A DNA stretch of 64,000 nucleotides from Georgenia soli. GTDB lineage: Bacteria; Actinomycetota; Actinomycetes; Actinomycetales; Actinomycetaceae. The stretch's first letter is position 1. Every line of letters begins with the position of its first letter. Of this stretch, positions 6,413 through 15,218 are shown piece by piece. A program made the position numbers and the translations under genes. The notes under the pieces are model-generated. The model was given only the letters and a program-made list of their open reading frames with translations, was not told where the DNA came from and did not search any database. The stretch spans positions 3,472,001-3,536,000 of the forward strand of contig NZ_PDJI01000004.1 in the NCBI RefSeq assembly GCF_002563695.1. The letters run 5' to 3'.

Positions 6413-9127
6413 CTACGGCGGGGGAGCGGGCTCCGACACCTTCGTGACCGTCCCCGCCGCACCGTCGACGGTGAGCGTCTCGCCCGTCCGGACGAGCCCG
6501 GTGGCACCCACGACGCCGACGACGGCCGGCAGACCGTACTCGCGCGCGACCACCGCGCCGTGCGACATGGCGCCGCCCATCTCCATGACCAGCCCGCCCG
6601 CGGTCAGGAACAGCGGTGTCCACCCGGGGTCGGTCGACGGCGTCACGAGAATCTCGCCCGGCTCCAGACGCGCGCTGGCGGGGTCGAGGACGACGCGGGC
6701 CCGGGCGGTGACCGAGCCCGCCGACGCCGGCGCCCCGGCGAGCGTGCCGGGCGGCAGCCTGTCTCCGGCCGCCGTCGTCGCGGCCTCCGCGGCCTCCGCC
6801 GCGAGGGCGGCCTCGAGGTCCGTCCCGTCGGACAGCAGCAGACGAGGGACGTGCCGACGGCGCGACTCGTGCTGGTACGTCCGGCGCCGCTGCGCGACGA
6901 CGTCGCGCAGGTCGGCACCGCGCAGCCCCACGCGGGCCTCGGTCAGGTCGAGGAAGAAGACGTCCTCCGCATCCTCGATGCGCCCGGCGTCGGCGAGGTC
7001 CTCCCCGACGCGGCGCAGCTGCGCGCGGAGTCCCGCGAGCACCAGGACGAAGGCGAACTTGGGCTGCTCGCGCAGACCGGCCGCCGCCCGGGCACGGCGC
7101 AGCCCGTACGCCACCGCCCGGCCGCGCACGCTGCGCGGCCCCCCGGCCCTGCCGGCCAGCTCCGCGGCCATCGCCTCGGCCTCGGCGGCGGCGCGGGCGA
7201 ACTGGCGGTCAGGCGCCAGCTCGGGGTCCTCCAGCCGCAGGTAGTTGGCAAGGACGTTGACGACGTGCGTGGGGTCGTCTGACCAGCGCGGTGCCCCGAC
7301 GTCGATCTCCGCGACGGCGCGGTGGCCGTAGGCGCGCAGGAACTGCCGGAGCTCGTGCTGGGCGACCTGCGGGAGGGACCCCTCGGCGTACCGCTGCGCG
7401 ATCTCGCCGGGTGCGGAGCCCAGAAAGAGCGACGCGGACGCCGGGTCCTCGCGCAGGCGGGTGGCGGTCCGCCACAGGTTCAGGTCCATGTCCGTGGTGA
7501 CGTTGCCGGGCAGCCCGCGGAGCACGGGCGGCAGCTCGCCACGGCGCGCCCGTCGGCCGAGCAGCCACCGCGCGATGCCGAACCAGACGTACGCGGCCAC
7601 CGCCGGCGGCAGCTGGTCCATGACGGCGTCCATGAGGGTCCGGCCGAGCACCCGCTCGACGGCGTCCAGGCGCCCCGCGGCGGTGGCGTGCGCCGGCAGC
7701 GACGCGACGACCCGGCGCACGGCGACCTCGGCCCGGCGGCCGCGCTCGCGGGCCGCGGCCGGCCGGAGGACGGCGAGGATCACCTGGGGGACGGCCTGGA
7801 GCTGGGGCAGCGACCGGTACAGTCCGAGGATGGAGCGGACGCTCCAGCCCTCGGTCGCGGAGAACCGGGGATCCTCGGTGAGGTGCCGCAGGAGCGCGAC
7901 GGAGGGGGCGTCCGCGATCCGCATGGCACCGAGGAACATCGCGCGGCCCGCCCGGCCGGCGAGCGTCGCGGTGATGTCCATGTACAGACGCAGGCCAGGG
8001 TGGACGTAGCGGAACGGCGCCGGCACCCCCGCCGGTGGCCGGTACCCGGCGAGGACGACGTCGTACAGGGACAGCCCCATGGGCGTCAGCGGCCCGTGGA
8101 TGCCCTGGAGCAGGCTGGCGCACACGAACGCGCGGACGCCGCCGTCGGGAGGGCGGTCCGGCTCCGGCAGCGGGTACAGCGTGGTGACGGGACGTGACTG
8201 CAGCAGCACGATCCGGCCACGTCGGTCGACCGACCACTCCACGTCCTGCGGCTGGCCGAGGCAGCTCTCCGCCCGTGCGCCGAGAGCGGTGACGTCCAGC
8301 ACCTGGGCGTCGGTCAGGCACAGCGTGCGGCCCGGCCCGCCCGACAGCTCCCCGGAGGCGCCGCCGGCGGGTCCAGGTCCGGTGGACCGCCGCAGGATCG
8401 CACGCGTGGCGACGTCGACCACCCACCGGTCGGGGTTGACGGAGCCGCCGACCAGGGCCGCCCCGAGGCCCGGCGCCGCGTCGATGACCGCCTCGCCGCG
8501 CCGCCCCGTCACGGGGTTGGCGGTGAAGAGCACCCCGGAGACCGCTGCGTCCACCATCTCCTGCACGACGACCGCCATGCTGATCGCGCGGTGGTCGATG
8601 CCGTGGGCCTCGCGGTAGGCGACCGCGCGGTCGGTCCACAACGACGCCCAGCAACGGCGGACCGCTGCCCACAGGGCGTCCGGGCCGACCACGCCCAGAT
8701 AGGTGTCCTGCTGGCCGGCGAAGCTGACGTCCGGAAGGTCCTCCGCGGTGGCGGAGGAGCGCACGGCGACCGGCACGTCCCGGCCGAGCCGCGCGTAGGC
8801 GTCGCGGACCGCCTCGAGCACCGGCGTCGGGACGGGGGCGGCGCGCAGGCGCTCGCGCGCCGGCCCGGCGAGGGCGGCGCTCGACGAGGCCTCGGTGTCC
8901 CGTCGCTCCGTCAGCCTGTCCAGGATCTCGTCGAGTCCGGCCGCCTCGGCGGCCCGGTCGTAGAGCTCCGTGGTGAGGCAGAACCCGGCCGGCACCGGGA
9001 GCCCGGCCGCCAGCAGCGCCCCGAGGTTCTCCGCCTTGCCGCCGACGACGGCCACCGTGCCGGGACCGACGTCGGCCAGCTCCACGACGCCCCGCGGGCG
9101 CCCGACGGGACCGGACGATGCGCCCAT
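6413..9127 (-). CDS. PEP/pyruvate-binding phosphotransferase, rifampin-phosphotransferase-like layout
   Basis: The product is 904 residues. The N-terminal ATP-grasp domain (about 20-320) shows GGKAENLG and AVRSSATAEDLPD. A long central helical domain follows. A swivelling phosphohistidine domain lies at the very C-terminus (MSHGAVVAREYGLP, His856). No PEP-binding TIM barrel follows the His domain, so this is not PEP synthase or PPDK; ATP-grasp, central domain, terminal His is the layout of rifampin phosphotransferase, usually about 860 residues. No rifamycin-associated element was seen upstream and no rifamycin genes are near, so the substrate is open. GTG codons at 9139 and 9136 are alternative starts; none has a strong ribosome site. 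Confidence 0.7.
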   Translation of the reverse strand: MGASSGPVGRPRGVVELADVGPGTVAVVGGKAENLGALLAAGLPVPAGFCLTTELYDRAAEAAGLDEILDRLTERRDTEASSSAALAGPARERLRAAPVPTPVLEAVRDAYARLGRDVPVAVRSSATAEDLPDVSFAGQQDTYLGVVGPDALWAAVRRCWASLWTDRAVAYREAHGIDHRAISMAVVVQEMVDAAVSGVLFTANPVTGRRGEAVIDAAPGLGAALVGGSVNPDRWVVDVATRAILRRSTGPGPAGGASGELSGGPGRTLCLTDAQVLDVTALGARAESCLGQPQDVEWSVDRRGRIVLLQSRPVTTLYPLPEPDRPPDGGVRAFVCASLLQGIHGPLTPMGLSLYDVVLAGYRPPAGVPAPFRYVHPGLRLYMDITATLAGRAGRAMFLGAMRIADAPSVALLRHLTEDPRFSATEGWSVRSILGLYRSLPQLQAVPQVILAVLRPAAARERGRRAEVAVRRVVASLPAHATAAGRLDAVERVLGRTLMDAVMDQLPPAVAAYVWFGIARWLLGRRARRGELPPVLRGLPGNVTTDMDLNLWRTATRLREDPASASLFLGSAPGEIAQRYAEGSLPQVAQHELRQFLRAYGHRAVAEIDVGAPRWSDDPTHVVNVLANYLRLEDPELAPDRQFARAAAEAEAMAAELAGRAGGPRSVRGRAVAYGLRRARAAAGLREQPKFAFVLVLAGLRAQLRRVGEDLADAGRIEDAEDVFFLDLTEARVGLRGADLRDVVAQRRRTYQHESRRRHVPRLLLSDGTDLEAALAAEAAEAATTAAGDRLPPGTLAGAPASAGSVTARARVVLDPASARLEPGEILVTPSTDPGWTPLFLTAGGLVMEMGGAMSHGAVVAREYGLPAVVGVVGATGLVRTGETLTVDGAAGTVTKVSEPAPPP

Positions 9128-9196
9128 AGCCGCCACCACGTCGTCGTCGGCACACTGACGAGATCGACGATAGGTCGCCGCGGGGCGGAGTCAACC

Positions 9197-9284
9197 CGCG
9201 GTCCGCGCAGGCGGGAACCGCCGCCGCGTCGGAGGCACGCCCGAACGTCTGAGGGCGGGGACACGCGCGGTCCGCGCAGGCGGG
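9197..9284 (+). repeat. 19-bp direct repeat pair in a divergent promoter region
   Basis: CGCGGTCCGCGCAGGCGGG occurs at 9197-9215 and again at 9266-9284, 69 bases apart, between the divergent phosphotransferase-like and cupin genes. Each copy also contains the short palindrome CGCGGTCCGCG. The placement suggests paired binding sites controlling one or both genes. No regulator is encoded next to them. Confidence 0.5.
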
Positions 9285-9347
9285 GAAACGTCGCCGTCGG
9301 GCGGCCGACCGGGCATGCTGGGCCGCACGACTCGAGGAGGAGCTCGC

Positions 9348-9707
9348 ATGCTCGTGATCGACCTCAGCACCGGAGGGACCGACGGGGGACGGCTGCACCA
9401 GCTCGAGGGGCGCGGCTGCGAGGCCGGGGTCTCCCTGATCTTCACCAGCACCGCGGAGCCCGGCGCGGGCCCGTACCTGCACAAGCACCCGTACGCGGTG
9501 ACCTTCGTGATCCACGCGGGGCGTGCGTCGTTCACCGTCGGCGACCAGGAGCTGGTGGGCTCGGCCGACCAGGTGATCGTGGTGCCGGGATTCACGCCTC
9601 ACAAGTTCGCCGTCCTGGGGCCGGAGCCGTTCTGGTCGACGAACATCCACGCGAGCAACACGTTCGTCACCGAGTGGCTGGAGGGGCCCCGGGCGACGCT
9701 GCTCTAG
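9348..9707 (+). CDS. Cupin domain protein
   Basis: The product is 119 residues, a single small cupin barrel. Likely metal ligands are the His residues in YLHKHPYAV and the later PGFTPHKF, which fit the two conserved cupin motifs. Reaction and ligand are unknown. The start ATG at 9348 is preceded by GAGGAGGAG; the in-frame ATG at 9315 lies before this ribosome site and is rejected. It is transcribed away from the phosphotransferase-like gene, with repeated 19-bp elements between the two. Confidence 0.8.
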   Translation: MLVIDLSTGGTDGGRLHQLEGRGCEAGVSLIFTSTAEPGAGPYLHKHPYAVTFVIHAGRASFTVGDQELVGSADQVIVVPGFTPHKFAVLGPEPFWSTNIHASNTFVTEWLEGPRATLL

Positions 9708-9792
9708 GACCCGCCCCTCGCTCCAGGAACGGCACAGGGCCCGCCCCCTGCGGAGCGAGCCCTGCGTGAAGCGGGGTCCGGCGGACCAGCGG

Positions 9793-10167
9793 TCAGTGCT
9801 GGTGGCTGGCCTCGTGCTCGGCCACCTGGCGGCGCACCTCGTCCATGTCGAGGCCCTTGACGCCGTCGACCAGCTGCTCGAGGCTCTTCGCCGGCAGCGC
9901 GCCGGCCTGGGAGAAGACGAGGATCCCGTCACGGAAAGCCATCAGCGTGGGGATGGCCGTGATCTGGAGCTGGGCCGCGAGCTGCTGCTCGGCCTCGGTG
10001 TCCACCTTCGCGAACGTGATGTCCGGGTTCGCCTCGGAGACCTTCTCGTAGATGGGGGCGAACTGCTTGCAGGGGCCGCACCAGTCGGCCCAGAAGTCGA
10101 CGAGCGTGATGCCCTCGCCGCTGATGGTCTGCTCGAACTCCGCGGTCGTGATGTTCTTCGTCGCCAT
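9793..10167 (-). CDS. trxA: Thioredoxin
   Basis: The product is 124 residues, one thioredoxin fold with the active site WCGPC (Cys30, Cys33) and the cis-Pro motif AIPTL. It reduces protein disulfides in the cytoplasm using electrons from thioredoxin reductase. A C-terminal extension of about 15 residues ends in EASHQH, slightly longer than the classic 105-110. The ATG at 10167 follows GAGGAGGAAG. No reductase gene is adjacent. It is convergent with the cupin gene. Confidence 0.92.
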   Translation of the reverse strand: MATKNITTAEFEQTISGEGITLVDFWADWCGPCKQFAPIYEKVSEANPDITFAKVDTEAEQQLAAQLQITAIPTLMAFRDGILVFSQAGALPAKSLEQLVDGVKGLDMDEVRRQVAEHEASHQH

Positions 10168-10246
10168 GCTGCTTCCTCCTCGTGGGGTTGCTCTGGGGGA
10201 GATAACGCGAGGGCACGGGATTCATTCCCGGCCCCGCCGACGCCCG

Positions 10247-11191
10247 TCACACCGTGACCACGAGCTTCCCGCGGACGTGGCCGCGCTCGCTGGTCAGGAG
10301 CGCGTCCCGCGCCCGGTCCAGGGGGAACCGCTCGGCGATCTCGACACGCAGCTCCCCGTGCGCGACGTGGGCGAGGAGACGCGTGAGCCGTGCGCGGTCG
10401 GGCCGGACGTAGACGTACCGGCCGCCGAACCGTTCCCTCACCCCCGGGTCGACGACCGAGGCGACGCGGGCGCCGTCGGCGAGGACGTCGGCGGACGCGT
10501 CCAGCGCGTCCCCGCCCACGAGGTCGATCACCGCGTCGACGCCGTCCGGTGCCTCGCGGCGGACGTTGCGGACCAGCTCCTCGCCGTACTCCACGGGCAC
10601 GGCGCCCAGGCCGGCGAGGTACTCGTGGTTGCGCGAGCTCGCCGTGCCGAGCACCCGCGCACCGCGCAGGCGCGCGAGCTGCACCGCGAACGAGCCGACG
10701 CCCCCGGCGGCGGCGTGGACGAGCACCGTGTCGCCCCGGGACACCCGGGCGGCGTCCAGGAGCATGTCCGCGGTCATCCCGGCGAGGGGGACGCAGCCCG
10801 CGACGTCGAGCGGGACGCCGTCCGGCACCTTCGCCCAGGCCCGCTCCGGGACGCTGACCCGTTCGGCGAACGTCCCGGCCTGGATGTGGTCCTTGCGGGC
10901 GTAGGCGGCGACGCGGTCCCCGGGGGCGAGCCCCTCGATGGCCGGCCCGGCGGCCACGACCGTCCCCGCGATGTCCCAGCCGGGCACGAGCGGCAGGTGG
11001 TGGGGGACCGCCCCGCGCATCCCGCCGTAGAGGATCTTCCAGTCGACGGGGTTGACGCCCGCCGCCGCGGTCTGGACCAGCACGTCGTCGGGGCCGATCC
11101 CCGGGGTGTCGAGCTCCGTGAGCTCGACGGCCGCGGGTCCGTCGAACGCGCGGATCACCGCCGCCCTGATGGGTCCCTCAGCGACAGTCAC
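10247..11191 (-). CDS. Zinc-independent MDR-family NADP(H)-dependent oxidoreductase
   Basis: The product is 314 residues. The N-terminal GroES-like domain includes GVNPVDWK and a PGWDIAG motif. A Rossmann domain follows with a nucleotide-binding motif in VHAAAGGVGSFAVQLA. The structural zinc Cys cluster of alcohol dehydrogenases is absent, which fits the quinone oxidoreductase branch. It probably reduces an enone or quinone with NADPH. The GTG start at 11191 overlaps the stop of the small upstream gene as GTGA, which decides the start among longer in-frame options. Confidence 0.8.
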   Translation of the reverse strand: MTVAEGPIRAAVIRAFDGPAAVELTELDTPGIGPDDVLVQTAAAGVNPVDWKILYGGMRGAVPHHLPLVPGWDIAGTVVAAGPAIEGLAPGDRVAAYARKDHIQAGTFAERVSVPERAWAKVPDGVPLDVAGCVPLAGMTADMLLDAARVSRGDTVLVHAAAGGVGSFAVQLARLRGARVLGTASSRNHEYLAGLGAVPVEYGEELVRNVRREAPDGVDAVIDLVGGDALDASADVLADGARVASVVDPGVRERFGGRYVYVRPDRARLTRLLAHVAHGELRVEIAERFPLDRARDALLTSERGHVRGKLVVTV

Positions 11192-11346
11192 GACGCCGAG
11201 CGACCTGCCGGGCCGGACCGGTTCCGAAGACTTGCCAGCAGCTCCTTGGCCCGGCGCTGGTTCTCCGGCTTGGCAGCCTCGCGGCGCACGATCTGGATCG
11301 CCTTGGCGGCGACCGCGCCCTTGAGGGCTCCGCGGATCAGTCGCAT
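11188..11346 (-). CDS. Small basic hypothetical protein
   Basis: The product is 52 residues ([18 protein letters not shown]...), strongly basic and helical. The ATG at 11346 has an excellent ribosome site (GGAGGAAGGAGCACC), and the stop overlaps the following oxidoreductase start by four bases, so this is a real first gene of a two-gene operon. Short basic proteins of this kind are common in actinobacteria, but I do not recognise a named family. The amphipathic helix might bind membrane or nucleic acid. Confidence 0.65.
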   Translation of the reverse strand: MRLIRGALKGAVAAKAIQIVRREAAKPENQRRAKELLASLRNRSGPAGRSAS

Positions 11347-11513
11347 GGTGCTCCTTCCTCCTGGTGCTGGCCCCTGCGTCCCGCGCGGCGACCCCGCGCG
11401 TTCTCGGGGATCTCGACGGTACGGGCGGCCGCGCGGGGCTGCCACCGCACGGCGGGTGGTGCGGGGACGGACGGGTCTCCCGGCGGGGCCCGCTCCGGCC
11501 TACCCTGTGGCGC

Positions 11514-12863
11514 ATGACGGACATCACGTACCCCACGACGAACGCCGGCCCGGGCGAGGACGCCTCCGCCGTCGCGACGCCGGCGCCTGCCGCGGTCGAC
11601 GACGCACGCGAGGGCGTCCGCGGGATCGCCCTGGCGGCCAAGCAGGCCTCCCGCGCCCTGGCGACGGCGACGCGCGCCACCAAGGACGCCGCGCTGCACG
11701 CGATGGCCGACGCGCTCGTCGCGGAGGCCGCCCGCATCATCGACGCCAACGGCGCGGACCTGGCCCGGGGCCGCGAGAACGGCATGAAGGAGTCGCTGCT
11801 GGACCGCCTCGCCCTGGACGAGGGGCGGATCGCCGGCATCGCGGACGCCCTCCGGGAGCTCGCGGCGCTGCCCGACCCCGTCGGCGAGATCGTGCGCGGC
11901 TCCACGTTGCCCAACGGGCTGCGCCTGCGGCAGGTCCGCGTCCCGATGGGGGTCGTCGGGATGATCTACGAGGCCCGCCCCAACGTGACCGTCGACGCGG
12001 CCGGCCTCGCGCTGAAGTCCGGCAACGCCGTCGTGCTCCGCGGCGGCTCGGCGGCGGCCAGCTCGAACGAGGTGATCGTCGCCGTCCTGGGCGAGGCGCT
12101 CGTGCGCCAGGGGCTGCCGCGTGAGCTCGTGCAGTCCATCGACGCCTACGGCCGCGCGGGCGCCGTCGAGCTCATGCGGGCCCGCGGGCTCGTCGACGTC
12201 CTCGTGCCGCGCGGGGGCGCGGACCTCATCCGCACCGTCGTGACCGAGTCGCTCGTGCCGGTCATCGAGACCGGCGTGGGCAACTGCCACGTGTTCGTCG
12301 ACGCCTCGGCGGACGTCGCCCAGGCCGTGCCGATCGTGCTCAACTCCAAGACCCAGCGCACCGGGGTGTGCAACGCCGCCGAGACGCTCCTCGTCCACCG
12401 CGACGTCGCACCGACGTTCCTGCCCGCGGTGCTCGAGGAGCTCCGACGCCGGGACGTCACCATCCACGGCGACGACGCCGTCGCGGCCAACGTCCCCGAG
12501 GGGCTGCGGTTCGAGCAGGCGACGGAGACCGACTGGGAGACGGAGTACCTCTCCCTGGACCTGGCCGTGCGCGTCGTCGACTCGCTCGACGAGGCCCTCG
12601 AGCACATCCGCCGCTACTCCTCCGGGCACACGGAGGTCATCTGCACCCGGGACACCCGCTCGGTGCAGCGGTTCACCACCGAGCTCGACTCCGCGGCGAT
12701 CATCGTGAACGCCTCCTCGCGCTTCACCGACGGCGGGCAGTTCGGCCTGGGGGCGGAGATCGGCATCTCCACCCAGAAGCTCCACGCCCGGGGCCCGATG
12801 GGCCTGGCGGAGCTGACGACGACCACGTGGATCGTGGAGGGGGACGGGCAGATCCGCGAGTAG
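11514..12863 (+). CDS. proA: Glutamate-5-semialdehyde dehydrogenase (gamma-glutamyl phosphate reductase)
   Basis: The product is 449 residues. It reduces gamma-glutamyl phosphate with NADPH to glutamate semialdehyde, the second step of proline synthesis, in the cytoplasm. Family signatures are clear: [27 protein letters not shown] and the catalytic Cys in [14 protein letters not shown] Pro/Ala-rich leader of about 30 residues precedes the core, slightly longer than usual. The ATG at 11514 fits best; upstream in-frame sequence is Arg-rich. proB is not adjacent, and nadD, a common neighbour, lies about 12 kb downstream here. Confidence 0.93.
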   Translation: MTDITYPTTNAGPGEDASAVATPAPAAVDDAREGVRGIALAAKQASRALATATRATKDAALHAMADALVAEAARIIDANGADLARGRENGMKESLLDRLALDEGRIAGIADALRELAALPDPVGEIVRGSTLPNGLRLRQVRVPMGVVGMIYEARPNVTVDAAGLALKSGNAVVLRGGSAAASSNEVIVAVLGEALVRQGLPRELVQSIDAYGRAGAVELMRARGLVDVLVPRGGADLIRTVVTESLVPVIETGVGNCHVFVDASADVAQAVPIVLNSKTQRTGVCNAAETLLVHRDVAPTFLPAVLEELRRRDVTIHGDDAVAANVPEGLRFEQATETDWETEYLSLDLAVRVVDSLDEALEHIRRYSSGHTEVICTRDTRSVQRFTTELDSAAIIVNASSRFTDGGQFGLGAEIGISTQKLHARGPMGLAELTTTTWIVEGDGQIRE

Positions 12864-12871
12864 CGGCCGAG

Positions 12872-12914
12872 CCGGGGCAGGGCGGGGCCGGTCGGACCGC
12901 TCCGCCCGCCCCGG
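12872..12914. terminator. GC-rich hairpin between convergent genes
   Basis: CCGGGGC-A-GGGCGG (12872-12885) pairs with CCGCCCGCCCCGG (12902-12914), a 13-bp stem with one bulged A. It begins 9 bases after the proA stop and ends next to the stop of the convergent transporter gene, so it could serve both. There is no U tract. Confidence 0.55.
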
Positions 12915-14147
12915 TCAGGCGCGTCCCGCCGTGTGTCGGGGTGCGTCCCGCCGTGGGTCAGGCGCGTCCCGCCGTGTGTCAGGCGCGCCTCGCCCGGCCC
13001 CGGGTTCACCGTCGGCGGCGTCGCGCGCCGGACCGGCGGGCGCGTCGGCCACCCTGACGGAGATCAGCTCGTCCAGGCAGCGACGGACGGTGACGGCCAG
13101 CGAGGCGGCCACCATCGTGCCGCCGCCCGGCTCGTCGGTGCGGGCCCGGCCGGTCGCCGCGGTGAACCGCTCCAGCGACTCCCGGGCGGCCCGCACCTCC
13201 TTCTCGACGTCGTCCGAGTCGCCGACGCTGCGCACGACCGCCTCGAGGTGACGGACCATGTCGGCGGCCGCGGGCCGCAGGGCACGGCCCAGGGCCAGGG
13301 TCTCGTTCCCGGCGCGCTCCTCCACGGAGAGCAGGTCGGTGAGGTCGACCACGAGCAGCGCGACCCGGTCGAGCGCGGCCGCCTGCCGGTCGAGGCGGTC
13401 GAGCTCGTGCTCGTACGCCCGTGCCCGGCGGTTGCCGCGCCGGGCGTCGTCGGCCTCCTGGACCCTGTTGCGCATGAGCCAGCGTTTCGGTGCGACGTCG
13501 TGCTGGCGCTGCTCCCACCCCTCGGCGTCGAGCGGGTCGTCCTGCTCGAGGGCGTCGGCCACGTCGGCGAGCTGCGCGGCGAGCTCGCGCCGCACGTCCG
13601 CGACCGCCGCCTGGGCCGGGGCGAGCGGCAGGGGCGGGAACACGGCGTTGACCGTGACGCCGATGGCGGCGCCGAGCAGCACCAGTCCCGCGTACACGCC
13701 GATGTAGAAGGCCTCCCCGCCGCCGATGACGAGCGTGAACAGCGCGGCCGTCGGTGCCCAGCTGGCCATGGCCCCCAGGGGGCGCAGGCCGACGGCGAGC
13801 ACGCCGAGGGCGACGACCAGTGCCACGGTGAGCGGGCTGGAGGAAGAGCCGAGGTGCTCGCCGAGGAACCCGATCGCCCCACCGACCCCGATGGCCGCCA
13901 CCGTCTGGAGCGACTCGCGCACGGAGCCCGCGAGCGTGGTGGTCGTGGCGATGACGGCGCCGAGCGGGGCGTAGTACGGGTAGTCGGCGGCCGGGTCGGG
14001 CAGGAACTGGGCGACGAACCACGCCAGGGAGGCGGCGAGCGCCCCGCGGACCGCGAGCGCCGCACGAGGGTGGCGCAGCCAGGTGGTCAGCAGCCGTCCC
14101 GGGCGGTGCAGCAGCTCGTCCCGGACCGTGGACGCTGTCTCGGTCAT
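12915..14147 (-). CDS. FUSC/aromatic acid exporter (ArAE)-like membrane protein
   Basis: The product is 410 residues. About six hydrophobic helices fill residues 30-190 (for example AVRGALAASLAWFVAQFL, YIGVYAGLVLLGAAIGV). A cytoplasmic helical domain follows with an LLSVEERAGNETLALG segment. This half-FUSC layout is typical of actinobacterial aromatic-acid exporter-like proteins; the substrate is unknown. The ATG at 14147 follows AGGAGGCAC. The last 25 or so residues come from 21-bp tandem repeats (units APDTRRD, APDPRRD), and the last repeat is out of register, so the natural C-terminus may have been altered. Confidence 0.75.
   Translation of the reverse strand: MTETASTVRDELLHRPGRLLTTWLRHPRAALAVRGALAASLAWFVAQFLPDPAADYPYYAPLGAVIATTTTLAGSVRESLQTVAAIGVGGAIGFLGEHLGSSSSPLTVALVVALGVLAVGLRPLGAMASWAPTAALFTLVIGGGEAFYIGVYAGLVLLGAAIGVTVNAVFPPLPLAPAQAAVADVRRELAAQLADVADALEQDDPLDAEGWEQRQHDVAPKRWLMRNRVQEADDARRGNRRARAYEHELDRLDRQAAALDRVALLVVDLTDLLSVEERAGNETLALGRALRPAAADMVRHLEAVVRSVGDSDDVEKEVRAARESLERFTAATGRARTDEPGGGTMVAASLAVTVRRCLDELISVRVADAPAGPARDAADGEPGAGRGAPDTRRDAPDPRRDAPRHTAGRA
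12921..12984 (-). repeat. 21-bp tandem repeat inside a gene end
   Basis: Three copies of a unit beginning GCGTCCCGCCGTG start at 12921, 12943 and 12964. The last two are 21 bases long; the first is 22. In the minus-strand gene they encode a seven-residue repeat (RRDAPDP-like), and the extra base shifts the frame in the final copy, giving the terminal PRHTAGRA. Confidence 0.7.
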
Positions 14148-14229
14148 GTGCCTCCTGTCGTCGCCGTCATGCCTAGCACGCGGCGGACCGGTCAGCACGG
14201 GCAGGGCGACGGTCCCGGACGGACGAGGT

Positions 14230-14273
14230 CGGGCCCGGGCGGCGGACCCGGCAAGGGCACCTGCCCGGGCCCG
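14230..14273. terminator. Perfect 11-bp hairpin
   Basis: CGGGCCCGGGC (14230-14240) is complementary to GCCCGGGCCCG (14263-14273) with a 22-base loop. It follows the stop of the minus-strand PNPOx-like gene at 14287 and precedes the FUSC transporter, so it probably ends the dsbA-like operon. Both arms are also partly self-complementary. Confidence 0.5.
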
Positions 14274-14286
14274 CAGGGCCGGAAGG

Positions 14287-14949
14287 TCACGGCCAGAGCA
14301 GCTCGGTGGTCCAGCGGCCCGGCGCCCCGTCCGTGCGGTAGCGCAGCCGGACGTTGCCCGGCCGCGCGGCCTGGAAGAACTCCACGGTGTCCGGGGCGAG
14401 GGCGTGGTCGGTCCACCGCTCGTCGACGAGGTCCGGGTCGGCCCGCACCTGCTCGAGCGCGTCGGCGAACGCCGCGGCGTAGCGCTCGAGGCTGTCGAGG
14501 TGCTCGCTCTGGTGGCCCACCAGGGTGCCCGCGCGCGAGGCCTCGGACCGGGCGCGGAAGTGCTCCGCCGCCTCGGGGCCGAGGTCCGACACCGACCCGC
14601 TGAGCCGGACCTGACGTCCCAGCACCGGCCAGAAGAACGTCATCGCGGCGCGGGGCCGTGCGGCGAGGTCGAGCGCCTTGGGGCTCGAGCGGGGCGTGGA
14701 GAAGTGCCAGCCGGCGGCGTCGACGTCCGTGAGCAGCACGTTGCGCGCCGTGACCCGGCCGTCCGGGCCCACGGTGGCCACCACCACGGCGTGCGGGGCG
14801 GGCACGCCGGTGGCGACCGCGTCCTCGAGCCAGCCGAGGAACAGCTCCGCCGGTGCGGCGGGCGCTCGCTCGACGTCGAACGGCGGCAGGTCCTCGGGGA
14901 ACGTCGTGAGGCCACGCAGGCGGGCACGCAGCCCGTCGGCGGCGGTCAC
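14287..14949 (-). CDS. Pyridoxamine 5'-phosphate oxidase family flavoprotein
   Basis: The product is 220 residues with the FMN-binding split-barrel layout of PdxH: HAVVVATVGPDGRVTARNVLL, SSPKALDL, AAMTFFWP and a C-terminal RLRYR strand. PdxH oxidises pyridoxamine or pyridoxine phosphate to PLP. Length fits, but the N-terminus is less conserved and the catalytic details cannot be confirmed, so a general FMN oxidase or dehydrogenase of the same fold is possible. The GTG start at 14949 overlaps the small upstream gene as GTGA. It is the last gene of a three-gene operon. Confidence 0.75.
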   Translation of the reverse strand: MTAADGLRARLRGLTTFPEDLPPFDVERAPAAPAELFLGWLEDAVATGVPAPHAVVVATVGPDGRVTARNVLLTDVDAAGWHFSTPRSSPKALDLAARPRAAMTFFWPVLGRQVRLSGSVSDLGPEAAEHFRARSEASRAGTLVGHQSEHLDSLERYAAAFADALEQVRADPDLVDERWTDHALAPDTVEFFQAARPGNVRLRYRTDGAPGRWTTELLWP

Positions 14950-15218
14950 CGCAGCGGGTCGGTCGGAGCGGGTGCGGCCGGCGGCTCGGCGGGATCGGGC
15001 GACTGCTCACCGATCCCGGCGGACCGCTCGCCGGCGCCGGCCGGCTGGGGGCCCGGGTCCACGGGGTGGCACCCGTCCGGTCCGCAGAAGCCGACCGCGT
15101 CGCCGCCGATCCCCTGCAGCCCCGGCACCGGGACGAGGGTGAGCGGGGCGGGCGGTGCCTGCTCCGTCGTCGTCCCGGCCCGCGACGAGGTCCGGTCCGC
15201 CGTCGGCAGGTCCGTCAC
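14946..15218 (-). CDS. Small Pro-rich protein between dsbA-like and pdxH-like genes
   Basis: The product is 90 residues, starting at GTG 15218 in a GTGA overlap with the DsbA-like stop and ending in a GTGA overlap with the PNPOx-like start. Two exact four-base overlaps make it a credible gene although no ribosome site stands out. The centre reads GIGGDAVGFCGPDGCHP, with two Cys spaced C-x4-C and a nearby His; both flanks are low-complexity. I do not recognise the family. Next to a disulfide oxidoreductase, a redox or metal role for the Cys pair is a reasonable guess. Confidence 0.5.
   Translation of the reverse strand: MTDLPTADRTSSRAGTTTEQAPPAPLTLVPVPGLQGIGGDAVGFCGPDGCHPVDPGPQPAGAGERSAGIGEQSPDPAEPPAAPAPTDPLR

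Noticed and set aside
7209..9932. 907-residue minus-strand open frame.
   Set aside because: Arg/Pro/Ala-rich shadow of the phosphotransferase-like gene in another frame; no domain.
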